Numbered from the stretch's first letter, positions 8,104 through 13,928 are shown. The stretch is DNA of 17,430 nt from Paenibacillaceae bacterium UBA6304 (GCA_002439285.1 DJTQ01000005.1:1-17430); one strand, 5' to 3'. Numbers and translations: made by a program. The notes: generated by a model not told the origin, from the letters alone.

Positions 8104-8131
8104 CTGAATCCATGCTGAATCCATGCTGAAT
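8104..8131 (+). repeat. 11-bp tandem repeat
   Basis: CTGAATCCATG occurs twice in tandem (8104-8114, 8115-8125), followed by a partial third copy CTGAAT. It lies in the 97-bp gap between the methyltransferase and the small ORF. Its role is unknown, and it may be slippage-derived. Confidence 0.7.
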
Positions 8132-8177
8132 AGATCGCTCCCGAAATGGAAAGTATGGGAAATGAGGGGGTGATCAG

Positions 8178-8351
8178 ATGGATATTACACTCGACGCAGA
8201 CCAGGTAATTAACCGGATCAGGGAACTGCAAAGAAACGGTGTCTCTATCAGCAAGAAGCAAGTGAAGCAGTCCGATCCTCAATTGATGCGAAGCGCTTTG
8301 TTTTATTTTCCAAGCTGGGAACATGCCTTGAAGAACGCTGAGAATATATAA
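8178..8351 (+). CDS. 57-residue protein with a single homing-endonuclease-associated-repeat-like module
   Basis: This short ORF is preceded by GAGGGGGTGATC and encodes 57 residues. The pattern V-I-N-R-I-R-x-L-x-x-x-G-V-S-I-S, then a loop with P-x-L-x-x-x-A-x-x-x-F, then S-W-x-x-A-L-x-x-A resembles one unit of the 'HNH repeat'/homing-endonuclease-associated repeat (Pfam HNH_repeat). That small helical module is usually found in several copies in DNA-binding or nuclease-linked proteins. No nuclease domain or second copy is present here. It is the last gene before the terminator at 8368, so it may ride on the thrS transcript; a 97-bp gap also leaves room for its own promoter, though none was clear. 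Function unknown. Confidence 0.65.
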   Translation: MDITLDADQVINRIRELQRNGVSISKKQVKQSDPQLMRSALFYFPSWEHALKNAENI

Positions 8352-8367
8352 TACACTTCTATTAGTT

Positions 8368-8409
8368 AGCCGTTCTGAATCGGAATCATCCGGTTCTGAA
8401 CGGCTTTTT
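8368..8409 (+). terminator. Strong Rho-independent terminator closing the thrS cluster
   Basis: A 16-bp stem (8368-8383 / 8390-8405) with one T-T mismatch and one G-U pair, a 6-nt loop and a T run. It begins 16 nt after the small ORF, so it probably ends the thrS-panE-methyltransferase-small ORF transcript. Confidence 0.9.
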
Positions 8410-8411
8410 CT

Positions 8412-8439
8412 TTGATGCTCGCCTAGTGCAAAGTATAAT
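8412..8439 (+). promoter_or_regulatory. Sigma-A-type promoter, likely for ynfA
   Basis: TTGATG (8412-8417) and a perfect TATAAT (8434-8439), with a 16-bp spacer, lie 320 bp before the next gene. If active, its transcript begins near 8446 and carries a leader of about 315 nt containing the palindrome and repeats. Confidence 0.5.
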
Positions 8440-8445
8440 GCACTA
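8424..8445. promoter_or_regulatory. Inverted repeat (operator-like) over the -10 element
   Basis: TAGTGCA (8424-8430) and TGCACTA (8439-8445) are perfect 7-bp inverted arms separated by 8 bp. The -10 TATAAT sits in the spacer and the right arm. The position is ideal for a repressor that blocks polymerase. The cognate regulator is unknown. Confidence 0.5.
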
Positions 8446-8491
8446 TAGACGATATTTTAACTACATAAGATGAACTAAATAATAGGGTGAA

Positions 8492-8622
8492 GGCAAGGGA
8501 GTAAAATGATTCTGAAGAAACGTAGTGTCCGCCTTTGTTTCCGGATTTCCACCTCATTTGATCCATCAGAATCAAGAAATCCGGAAACAACAGCGGTCGT
8601 AAGAACATTTTACGTACTTGCC
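8492..8622. repeat. 131-bp imperfect palindrome
   Basis: Three matched arm pairs nest around one centre: GGCAAG (8492-8497) with CTTGCC (8617-8622), GTAAAATG (8501-8508) with CATTTTAC (8606-8613), and a perfect 15-bp pair (8535-8549 / 8576-8590) based on TTGTTTCCGGATTTC. The central loop is 26 bp. Such a structure may be a non-autonomous mobile element remnant, or an RNA hairpin in the ynfA leader. Confidence 0.7.
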
Positions 8623-8624
8623 CC
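8594..8624 (+). repeat. 31-bp direct repeat, copy 1
   Basis: This segment, starting CGGTCGTAAG and ending TTGCCCC, recurs without change at 8671. Copy 1 overlaps the right part of the 131-bp palindrome. Similarity continues weakly for about 25 bp after each copy (CTCTATTT versus ATCTATTT, then CATCTT), so the original duplicated unit was likely longer. Confidence 0.85.
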
Positions 8625-8670
8625 TAACCTCTATTTAAATAGCTCATCTTTCATATAGAATGAAGGAATC

Positions 8671-8701
8671 CGGTCGTAAGAACATTTTACGTACTTGCCC
8701 C
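8671..8701 (+). repeat. 31-bp direct repeat, copy 2
   Basis: Identical to 8594-8624 and offset by 77 bp. It ends 58 bp before the ynfA start codon. This copy lacks the left half of the palindrome. Confidence 0.85.
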
Positions 8702-8759
8702 CCACATCTATTTCATTAGTCCATCTTATTTATTTACTTGAAAGGCAAAGGTGAGTTCT

Positions 8760-9089
8760 ATGGTGCAGTCCATCATCTTATTTATTCTGGCCGGCATCGC
8801 CGAGATTGGCGGCGGCTATCTGGTTTGGTTATGGTTGCGCGAAGGGAGATCGTTTGGCCTCGGGATCGTTGGCGCTCTAATTCTAGTGCTTTATGGCATT
8901 ATTCCCACGCTGCAAAAATTCCCTTCGTTCGGCAAAGTTTATGCGGCTTATGGCGGTGTATTCATTATCCTTGCGGTGTTTTGGGGATGGGCTGTGGATA
9001 AAAAGACGCCGGACCTGTTCGATTGGATCGGAGCGGCGATTTGCCTGATCGGGGTGTCCGTTATGCTGTGGTGGCCGCGCTCATCTTAG
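8760..9089 (+). CDS. ynfA: UPF0060 (YnfA-like) small membrane protein
   Basis: A 109-residue protein with four predicted membrane helices (about 3-25, 31-50, 57-78 and 86-105) and very short loops. It matches the UPF0060/YnfA family closely: [16 protein letters not shown] near the N-terminus, [21 protein letters not shown] and D-W-I-G-A-A-I-C-L. The family has an SMR-like topology and some members have been linked to drug efflux, but its role here is open. The ATG at 8760 is preferred over the GTG at 8751 because AAAGGTGA overlaps the GTG and gives good spacing to the ATG. It is monocistronic, behind a long repeat-bearing leader. Confidence 0.92.
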   Translation: MVQSIILFILAGIAEIGGGYLVWLWLREGRSFGLGIVGALILVLYGIIPTLQKFPSFGKVYAAYGGVFIILAVFWGWAVDKKTPDLFDWIGAAICLIGVSVMLWWPRSS

Positions 9090-9172
9090 GCGCTCGTTTA
9101 AGCTTCGTTAGCCCAATGATCCGGCAGCCCGACCGAACAAATACCATCGGTGCGCCCCTTGCGGCTAAATCG

Positions 9173-9181
9173 TGGTATGAT
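9173..9181 (+). promoter_or_regulatory. Extended -10 promoter candidate for the helicase gene
   Basis: TGGTATGAT fits the TGn-extended -10 pattern and lies about 42 bp before the start codon at 9223. No good -35 is seen at 17 bp, so the call depends on the extended -10. Confidence 0.35.
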
Positions 9182-9222
9182 GAATAGATCAATGCCGTAT
9201 TTAGTGAAAGGGTACATCGAGA

Positions 9223-11394
9223 ATGAGCGTAAACTTTAGGACAGCATTTTTTGAACGTAAGCAAAGCGAGCTTGGCGTCGCTTTAAACGATATTCAGAAG
9301 CAGGCGGTCCTTCAAACCGAGGGGGCTGTCCTGCTTCTTGCTTCTCCCGGATCGGGAAAGACGACTACGATTATCATGCGGATCGGTTACCTGATCGAGG
9401 AGAAAGGCGTCCAATCTTCCCGGATCAAGGCGGTAACGTTTAGCCGTGCTTCCGCGAATGATATGAAGGAGCGATACCGGCGGTTTTTCCCAGGGCTTCC
9501 GCCCGTGCAGTTCTCCACGATTCACAGCCTCGCCTACGAGGTGGTTCGGGAGCATTTCCGCAAAGCCGGGATCGATTATCAAATGATCGAAGGGGGCAGT
9601 GAGCTGGAGCGGGCGGAGGAAGAAGGGCCCGAACATGCTCCGCTGCACAAAAAGATGATATTGCGCCAAATCTTCAAATCCCTAACCGGGGAAAATATGA
9701 CGGACGATCAAATGGACGAGCTGACGACCTATATCAGTTATGTCAAAAATAAAATGCTCCCGCCGGAAAAATGGAGCACCGTAAAAGCCGGAGTCCCGGA
9801 GGCGGAGTCTATTCTGCGCGAGTACGAGTCGTTCAAGCGCTCGGGCCATCCGAAGCTGCTGGTCGATTTTGACGATATGCTGACGTTGGGCAATGAGATT
9901 TTGGATCGGGATTCTGTCCTGCTGAGAAAATATCAGGGGAAGTACGATTATATTCTGACGGACGAGAGCCAGGATACATCGCTGGTCCAGCATGATATCA
10001 TCGGTAAGCTGGTCCGGGGACACGGCAATCTTTGCGTGGTGGCGGACGATGATCAGTCCATCTATAGCTGGAGAGGGGCGGAGCCCTCCTATTTACTGAA
10101 TTTTAGGGAAGCTTTTCCGGATGCCGCAATTCTGTTTATGGAGCAAAACTATCGTTCCACCCCTAGCATCGTCGCCCCCGCGAATCAGTTTATTCGCCGC
10201 AACAAAAACCGTTATGACAAAAATATGTTCACGGATCGGACGGAAGCGGGGGAGCCGATCGGAATCCGGGCCTTTGCGGATTATAAATCGCAGACCAAGC
10301 ACGTGGTGCAGGAAATCGCGAAGTCGGACCGGCTCTCTGAAGTCGCCGTGCTTTACCGTAACAATTCCTCTTCCGTCGCCCTGATGAACGCGCTCGACAG
10401 AGCCGGAATTCCGTTCTATATGAAGGATACCGATAATCGGTTCTTTTCCCACTGGGTCGTAGAGGACATTTTGAATTTTATGCGGATGACGTTTACGGAC
10501 AAGCGCCCGGATATCATGGAAAAGATCCACTTAAAGATGAGCGGTTATATCAGCAAACAGCAGATGGCCGCTCTCAAGGAAATCCAGAATAACGAGTCGG
10601 TCTTCGATAATTTGCTGAATTATGTGAAGCTTCAGGATTATCAGAGGGCGCCGATCCAGGCCAACCGGGATACCTTCCGGGAGATGAGCGGCATGCCGCC
10701 GCTGCAGGCGATCCGTGTCATCCGCGGTCGTCTCGGCTATGAGAAAGCGTTGGACAAAATGTGCGAGTGGATGGGGTTCCGCAAGGAGTTTCTAATCGGG
10801 ATTTTGAATACGCTGGAAGAAATCGCGGACACGCTCACGACGATGGAGGAGTTTGCTACCCGCCTGAAGGTGCTGGAGTCGGCGCTGAGAACCTCGAAAA
10901 GAAACAAGGGTCAACATGCCGTCACTCTATCCACATTTCACAGCGCAAAAGGTCTGGAATTCGAGCAGGTCTATATGATCGATCTGGTCGACGGCATCAT
11001 TCCTTCTTCCGAAGATATCAAGAAGAATGTAGCCGGGAATGAGGAACTGATGGAAGAAGCTGTCCGCCTGTTCTATGTCGGCATGACGCGGGCGAAGCGG
11101 CGGTTGGAGCTCTTAACGTATCAGGAGCGGGACGGGGAGAAGGTCGCCGAATCCCGTTTTCTCTCTCATGTCCGATCGCTTGTACAGCCGGCACCCAATT
11201 GCGGTGAAGACGTAAATACGGCAGGAGTTTCCTTCGCGGCTGGTGAAGCTGTCCGACACAAGGTTTTTGGACAGGGCGAAGTCCGCGGCCGGCATGGCGA
11301 TTTGATCGACATCGCGTTCGAACAAGTGGTAAAGACGCTTTCCGTACAGACCTGCGTCGAAATGGGATTGCTGGAGCGGATATCTTCAAAGTAA
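9223..11394 (+). CDS. UvrD/Rep-family superfamily 1 DNA helicase
   Basis: A 723-residue ATP-dependent 3'-5' helicase. In order: a Q-motif-like L-N-D-I-Q-K-Q-A-V, Walker A A-S-P-G-S-G-K-T-T (40-48), motif Ia (V-T-F-S-R-A-S-A-N-D-M), T-I-H-S-L-A-Y, and Walker B D247-E-S-Q250 (Ser where PcrA has Ala). Then come motif III (D-D-D-Q-S-I-Y-S-W-R-G-A), motif IV (Q-N-Y-R-S-T), motif V (T-F-H-S-A-K-G-L-E-F near 571-580) and motif VI (V-G-M-T-R-A-K-R-R-L). The C-terminus (about 668-720) is a Tudor-like V-R-H-K-V-F-G-Q-G-E-V domain of the kind that binds RNA polymerase in PcrA. It is a little short and divergent for the housekeeping PcrA, so a YjcD-like accessory helicase in repair is more likely. The start has GAAAGGG upstream. 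Confidence 0.9.
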   Translation: MSVNFRTAFFERKQSELGVALNDIQKQAVLQTEGAVLLLASPGSGKTTTIIMRIGYLIEEKGVQSSRIKAVTFSRASANDMKERYRRFFPGLPPVQFSTIHSLAYEVVREHFRKAGIDYQMIEGGSELERAEEEGPEHAPLHKKMILRQIFKSLTGENMTDDQMDELTTYISYVKNKMLPPEKWSTVKAGVPEAESILREYESFKRSGHPKLLVDFDDMLTLGNEILDRDSVLLRKYQGKYDYILTDESQDTSLVQHDIIGKLVRGHGNLCVVADDDQSIYSWRGAEPSYLLNFREAFPDAAILFMEQNYRSTPSIVAPANQFIRRNKNRYDKNMFTDRTEAGEPIGIRAFADYKSQTKHVVQEIAKSDRLSEVAVLYRNNSSSVALMNALDRAGIPFYMKDTDNRFFSHWVVEDILNFMRMTFTDKRPDIMEKIHLKMSGYISKQQMAALKEIQNNESVFDNLLNYVKLQDYQRAPIQANRDTFREMSGMPPLQAIRVIRGRLGYEKALDKMCEWMGFRKEFLIGILNTLEEIADTLTTMEEFATRLKVLESALRTSKRNKGQHAVTLSTFHSAKGLEFEQVYMIDLVDGIIPSSEDIKKNVAGNEELMEEAVRLFYVGMTRAKRRLELLTYQERDGEKVAESRFLSHVRSLVQPAPNCGEDVNTAGVSFAAGEAVRHKVFGQGEVRGRHGDLIDIAFEQVVKTLSVQTCVEMGLLERISSK

Positions 11395-11397
11395 CGA

Positions 11398-11426
11398 TTG
11401 ACACCCGGAATAAGCCGATCTATACT
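11398..11426 (+). promoter_or_regulatory. Consensus sigma-A promoter upstream of the GH13 gene
   Basis: TTGACA (11398-11403) and TATACT (11421-11426), with the ideal 17-bp spacer, begin 4 bp after the helicase stop. The predicted transcript starts near 11433. It is the best promoter match in the window and, unusually, is followed by an intrinsic terminator before the next gene. Confidence 0.8.
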
Positions 11427-11432
11427 ACCAAT

Positions 11433-11529
11433 AAATGGAGCACATCAACAGAAGGGCAATGCCTGACTTTTCATTCGAGCGAATGAAGAGCACAACCCCG
11501 GGAATGACTTGGGGATGTGCTCTTTTTTT
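11433..11529 (+). ncRNA. Structured leader or small RNA between promoter and GH13 gene
   Basis: The predicted RNA of about 97 nt contains GAGCACATC (11438-11446), a small GGC-AAT-GCC hairpin, a 7-bp hairpin TTCATTC-GAGC-GAATGAA (11470-11487) and the terminator at 11486-11524. The 5' GAGCACATC can pair perfectly with GATGTGCTC (11514-11522) of the terminator's right arm, which would disrupt the terminator. It is thus either an attenuator of the GH13 gene or a free small RNA. No known riboswitch class was recognised. Confidence 0.45.
11486..11529 (+). terminator. Intrinsic terminator inside the GH13 leader
   Basis: AAGAGCACAACCCC (11486-11499) pairs with GGGGATGTGCTCTT (11511-11524), with one A-A mismatch, and is followed by an uninterrupted T run. 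It ends the helicase transcript and would also end any transcript from the 11398 promoter unless antitermination occurs. It lies about 15 bp before the GH13 ribosome site. Confidence 0.85.
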
Positions 11530-11557
11530 ATTTCTATCCATCGAGGAGGAAGAAAAA

Positions 11558-13318
11558 ATGATTAAGGAAGCTATCTATCACCGTCCAAAAAACAGTTACG
11601 CCTATGCGTACGACGCCAATACGCTGCATATCCGGTTAAGATCCAAAAAGGACGACTTGACCGGTGTGGAGCTGATTCACGGAGATCCGTACCGGTGGGC
11701 CGAAGGCCATATGCTGTCGGACAAAATCCCGATGACGAAGCTGACGTCCGATGAGCTGTTCGACTACTGGTTTATCGCGATCTCTCCCGAAAATAAACGT
11801 TTTGTTTACCAGTTCGAAGTGACCGACGGCAACGAAACCTGGGTTCTGGGCGAAATGGGATTCACGCAGGATGTGGAGGATAACCGGTTTTTCCGGTTCC
11901 CGTACCTCAATGCCATCGATGTGTTCGACGCACCGGCTTGGGTGAAGGATACGGTCTGGTATCAGATTTTCCCGGAACGTTTCGCCAATGGCAATCCTGA
12001 ACGGAAAACCAATACGAACGGGGTATGGGGGGATATCCCGCAGCCCGACAGTTTCTTCGGCGGCGATTTCGAGGGGATTATTCAGCATCTGGATCATTTG
12101 ACCGATCTCGGGATTACCGGGATCTACATGACGCCGATCTTCGAGGCGCCGACCAATCACAAGTACGACACGATTGATTATATGAAGATTGATCCGCAAT
12201 TCGGCGATAAGGAAACATTCCGGCAGTTAGTTAAAGCTTGCCATGAACGTGGCATCCGGGTCATGCTCGACGCCGTGTTCAATCATTCCGGGTACGGGTT
12301 TGCACCGTTTCAGGATGTGCTTAAGAACGGAACATCCTCCCGGTATGCGGACTGGTTCCATATGCTCAGCTTCGGTGAGGAAGAAGGGGATCACCCGGCT
12401 TATGAGTCGTTCGCCTTTACGGATAACATGCCTAAATTGAAGACAAGCAATCCTGAGGTAAAAGAGTATCTTCTCGGCGTAGCGAAATACTGGATCGAGG
12501 AGTTCGACATCGACGGCTGGCGGCTGGATGTGGCGAATGAGGTGGATCATAAATTCTGGCGCGAATTCCGCAACACCGTGAGAGCGGCGAAAGACGATGT
12601 CTACATTATCGCGGAAATTTGGAATGACGCTATGCCTTGGCTTCAGGGAGACCAATTCGACTCGGTGATGAACTATCCGTTTACCGAGGCGGTTATCGAT
12701 TTTATTGCCAAGCGCAAGATCGGTGCCACACGGTTCGGCAATTTGCTGACGAGCCATCTTCAGTTGTATCCCGAGAATGTCAGCGAAGTGATGTTTAACC
12801 TGCTCGGCAGCCATGATACGGCACGGGTTCTGACCCAGTGCGGGGACGACACCTCGAAGCTGAAGCTGGCGTTCCTGCTGCTCTTTACGTATCCCGGCAG
12901 CCCGTGCATTTATTACGGAGATGAAGTCGGTTTGACGGGGGACGGAGACGACTTTGCCTACTACCGCCGCTGTATGGAATGGGATCCAGCGAAGCAGGAC
13001 CAAGATTTGCTGGGCTCCGTCAAACGGCTCATTGCCATCCGCAAGAGTCATCCGGCCTTAACCGCAAATTCGCGGCTTCAGGTGTTGACGAGTGACGATG
13101 CCTCCGGCCTGTTCGTATTCTCGAGAAGCCAAGGCGACCAGGAAATCGTGGTCGCTCTGAATAACGGAAAAGAGGCGTCAGCGTTTAAACTGCCTGCGAA
13201 ATGGCTTGGGCAAAACGTGACCGACCTGTGGAGCGGCGAAACGGTTGAATTTAGCTCGCAAACCGCATCTTATCCACTTGAACCGCTGCAGTTCCGTATT
13301 CTTGCTATCCACAAATAA
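11558..13318 (+). CDS. Cyclomaltodextrinase / neopullulanase / maltogenic amylase (GH13_20)
   Basis: A 586-residue alpha-glucosidase-type hydrolase with no signal peptide, so probably cytoplasmic. An N-terminal CBM34-like domain (about 1-120) mediates dimer formation in this group. The catalytic barrel holds W-Y-Q-I-F-P-E-R-F-A-N-G, region I D-A-V-F-N-H-S-G, region II G-W-R-L-D324-V-A-N-E (nucleophile), region III A-E353-I-W (acid/base) and region IV L-G-S-H-D420 (stabiliser). These sit 4 residues before the D328/E357/D424 triad of the 588-residue Geobacillus neopullulanase. A C-terminal beta domain follows. It should hydrolyse cyclodextrins, pullulan and maltodextrins. Start: GAGGAGG lies 8 nt before the ATG at 11558. 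An in-frame extension to 11435 runs through the terminator hairpin and is rejected. Confidence 0.95.
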   Translation: MIKEAIYHRPKNSYAYAYDANTLHIRLRSKKDDLTGVELIHGDPYRWAEGHMLSDKIPMTKLTSDELFDYWFIAISPENKRFVYQFEVTDGNETWVLGEMGFTQDVEDNRFFRFPYLNAIDVFDAPAWVKDTVWYQIFPERFANGNPERKTNTNGVWGDIPQPDSFFGGDFEGIIQHLDHLTDLGITGIYMTPIFEAPTNHKYDTIDYMKIDPQFGDKETFRQLVKACHERGIRVMLDAVFNHSGYGFAPFQDVLKNGTSSRYADWFHMLSFGEEEGDHPAYESFAFTDNMPKLKTSNPEVKEYLLGVAKYWIEEFDIDGWRLDVANEVDHKFWREFRNTVRAAKDDVYIIAEIWNDAMPWLQGDQFDSVMNYPFTEAVIDFIAKRKIGATRFGNLLTSHLQLYPENVSEVMFNLLGSHDTARVLTQCGDDTSKLKLAFLLLFTYPGSPCIYYGDEVGLTGDGDDFAYYRRCMEWDPAKQDQDLLGSVKRLIAIRKSHPALTANSRLQVLTSDDASGLFVFSRSQGDQEIVVALNNGKEASAFKLPAKWLGQNVTDLWSGETVEFSSQTASYPLEPLQFRILAIHK

Positions 13319-13410
13319 ACAGTTTATTCACATTATTCACATCCCTCCCTGTGAGCAAGTGTTGAATAACTGGATAACTATTAATAATATCTGGATAACT
13401 TTGTGGATAA
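13270..13410. repeat. Cluster of DnaA-box-like 9-mers
   Basis: Five 9-mers match or nearly match the DnaA box TTATCCACA: TTATCCACT (13270-13278), CTATCCACA (13305-13313), TTATTCACA (13324-13332), TTATTCACA (13333-13341, directly abutting) and TGTGGATAA (13402-13410, a perfect box on the minus strand). Two degenerate copies around CTGGATAAC lie at 13370-13379 and 13391-13399. The stretch from 13324 is AT-rich. The first two boxes lie in the end of the GH13 gene. This may be a non-origin DnaA binding cluster. Confidence 0.5.
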
Positions 13411-13573
13411 AGTGCAGTAATTCAAAGATATCCCGAGGATTGTGGGAAATTGGCGACGGAATTTGTGTCTGAAGTCGGGCCGCCTGCGGATGGTGCCTTC
13501 TTATATGTGCATAACCACTTAGGGGCATTCGTAGTGAACAGAAAGGAAGGGTGAGAGGGAGGAAGAGGGGGTT
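13411..13573. other. Intergenic stretch without a recognisable gene
   Basis: No supported ORF, promoter or terminator was seen here. The right half (about 13540-13573) is purine-rich (GA-rich) on the + strand. Minus-strand ORFs that cross it also cross the palindromes downstream and carry no domain. Confidence 0.6.
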
Positions 13574-13591
13574 CATTGGATATTTCCAATG
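13574..13591. repeat. 18-bp palindrome, copy 1
   Basis: CATTGGA-TATT-TCCAATG: perfect 7-bp arms around a 4-bp AT centre. First copy of pair 1; the next copy starts 51 bp on. Confidence 0.85.
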
Positions 13592-13624
13592 AAACGGAGG
13601 CTGATGAGGGGAAGAGGGCCAACT

Positions 13625-13642
13625 CATTGGAAAAATCCAATC
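13625..13642. repeat. 18-bp palindrome, copy 2
   Basis: CATTGGA-AAAA-TCCAATC: 6 of 7 arm pairs hold. Second copy of pair 1, preceded by AACT as in copy 4. Confidence 0.85.
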
Positions 13643-13686
13643 AAAAAGTGTGAAATCGCCCCTTTTGACCCTGAACAGCAGATTTT

Positions 13687-13704
13687 CACTGGATATTTCC
13701 AATG
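13687..13704. repeat. 18-bp palindrome, copy 3
   Basis: CACTGGA-TATT-TCCAATG, with one G-T-type arm change. First copy of pair 2, 113 bp after copy 1 and with the same TATT centre. Confidence 0.85.
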
Positions 13705-13716
13705 AAAATAAGAAAT

Positions 13717-13778
13717 AAGCCCAAACCGGCGTCAACTCATTGGAAAATTCCAATGACTGCCGCCGGTTTGGGCTTTTT
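13717..13778. terminator. Large hairpin terminator enclosing palindrome copy 4
   Basis: A perfect 15-bp stem, AAGCCCAAACCGGCG (13717-13731) with its complement at 13761-13775, then TTT. The 29-nt loop contains palindrome copy 4. The A-rich start also suits the minus strand, so it may serve as a bidirectional terminator between the GH13 gene (+) and the AraC gene (-), though it lies 400 bp from the former. Confidence 0.7.
13738..13755. repeat. 18-bp palindrome, copy 4
   Basis: CATTGGA-AAAT-TCCAATG, with perfect 7-bp arms. Second copy of pair 2, 51 bp after copy 3 and placed in the loop of the 15-bp terminator stem. Confidence 0.85.
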
Positions 13779-13854
13779 GCGTTTATATGAGTTTCCCGTG
13801 TTCACCATCGCTCAACATCGTTCAACCCTGCGCTTATCCTAGGCTCAATCCCGA

Positions 13855-13884
13855 CTGCCTTCTTGGCAGAAGGGCGGTACCGCC
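13855..13884. repeat. Adjacent hairpins downstream of the AraC gene
   Basis: CTGCC-TTCTT-GGCAG (13855-13869) is followed by a perfect 12-bp palindrome GGCGGTACCGCC (13873-13884). They lie 45 bp beyond the minus-strand AraC stop codon. The T tract typical of an intrinsic terminator is weak, so termination is only a possibility. Confidence 0.4.
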
Positions 13885-13928
13885 GATTGTTGTACTCCGG
13901 CATCTAAATAGAAGCTTGCGATTATGGG

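Noticed and set aside
8423..8608. 61-codon minus-strand ORF upstream of ynfA
   Set aside because: It spans the promoter dyad and most of the palindrome and has no ribosome site or family resemblance.
8506..8658. 50-codon ORF with GGGAG upstream
   Set aside because: It lies wholly within the palindrome and repeat copy 1, shows no domain, and the repeat structure explains the sequence better.
11435..11557. 41-codon in-frame extension of the GH13 enzyme
   Set aside because: Its ATG would lie 1-2 nt from the predicted transcript start, the extension encodes the terminator hairpin and T run, and GAGGAGG supports the start at 11558, which also gives the usual family length.
12227..13051. 274-codon minus-strand ORF opposite the GH13 gene
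   Set aside because: Antisense to the conserved catalytic barrel; the reading frame is a by-product of the sense codon pattern.
13270..13410. Chromosomal origin (oriC)
   Set aside because: DnaA-like boxes are present, but there is no dnaA, dnaN, gidA or rnpA neighbour and no clear DNA-unwinding element next to a trio motif that I could identify.
13337..13753. 138-codon minus-strand ORF
   Set aside because: It runs through the palindromes, the terminator stem and the DnaA-box cluster, has no domain and no clear ribosome site. Its openness is explained by the repeat composition.
13574..13755. Possible CRISPR array
   Set aside because: The four repeats are only 18 bp, perfectly palindromic with variable centres, the spacers are 33, 44 and 33 bp, one copy lies in a terminator loop, and no cas gene is present.
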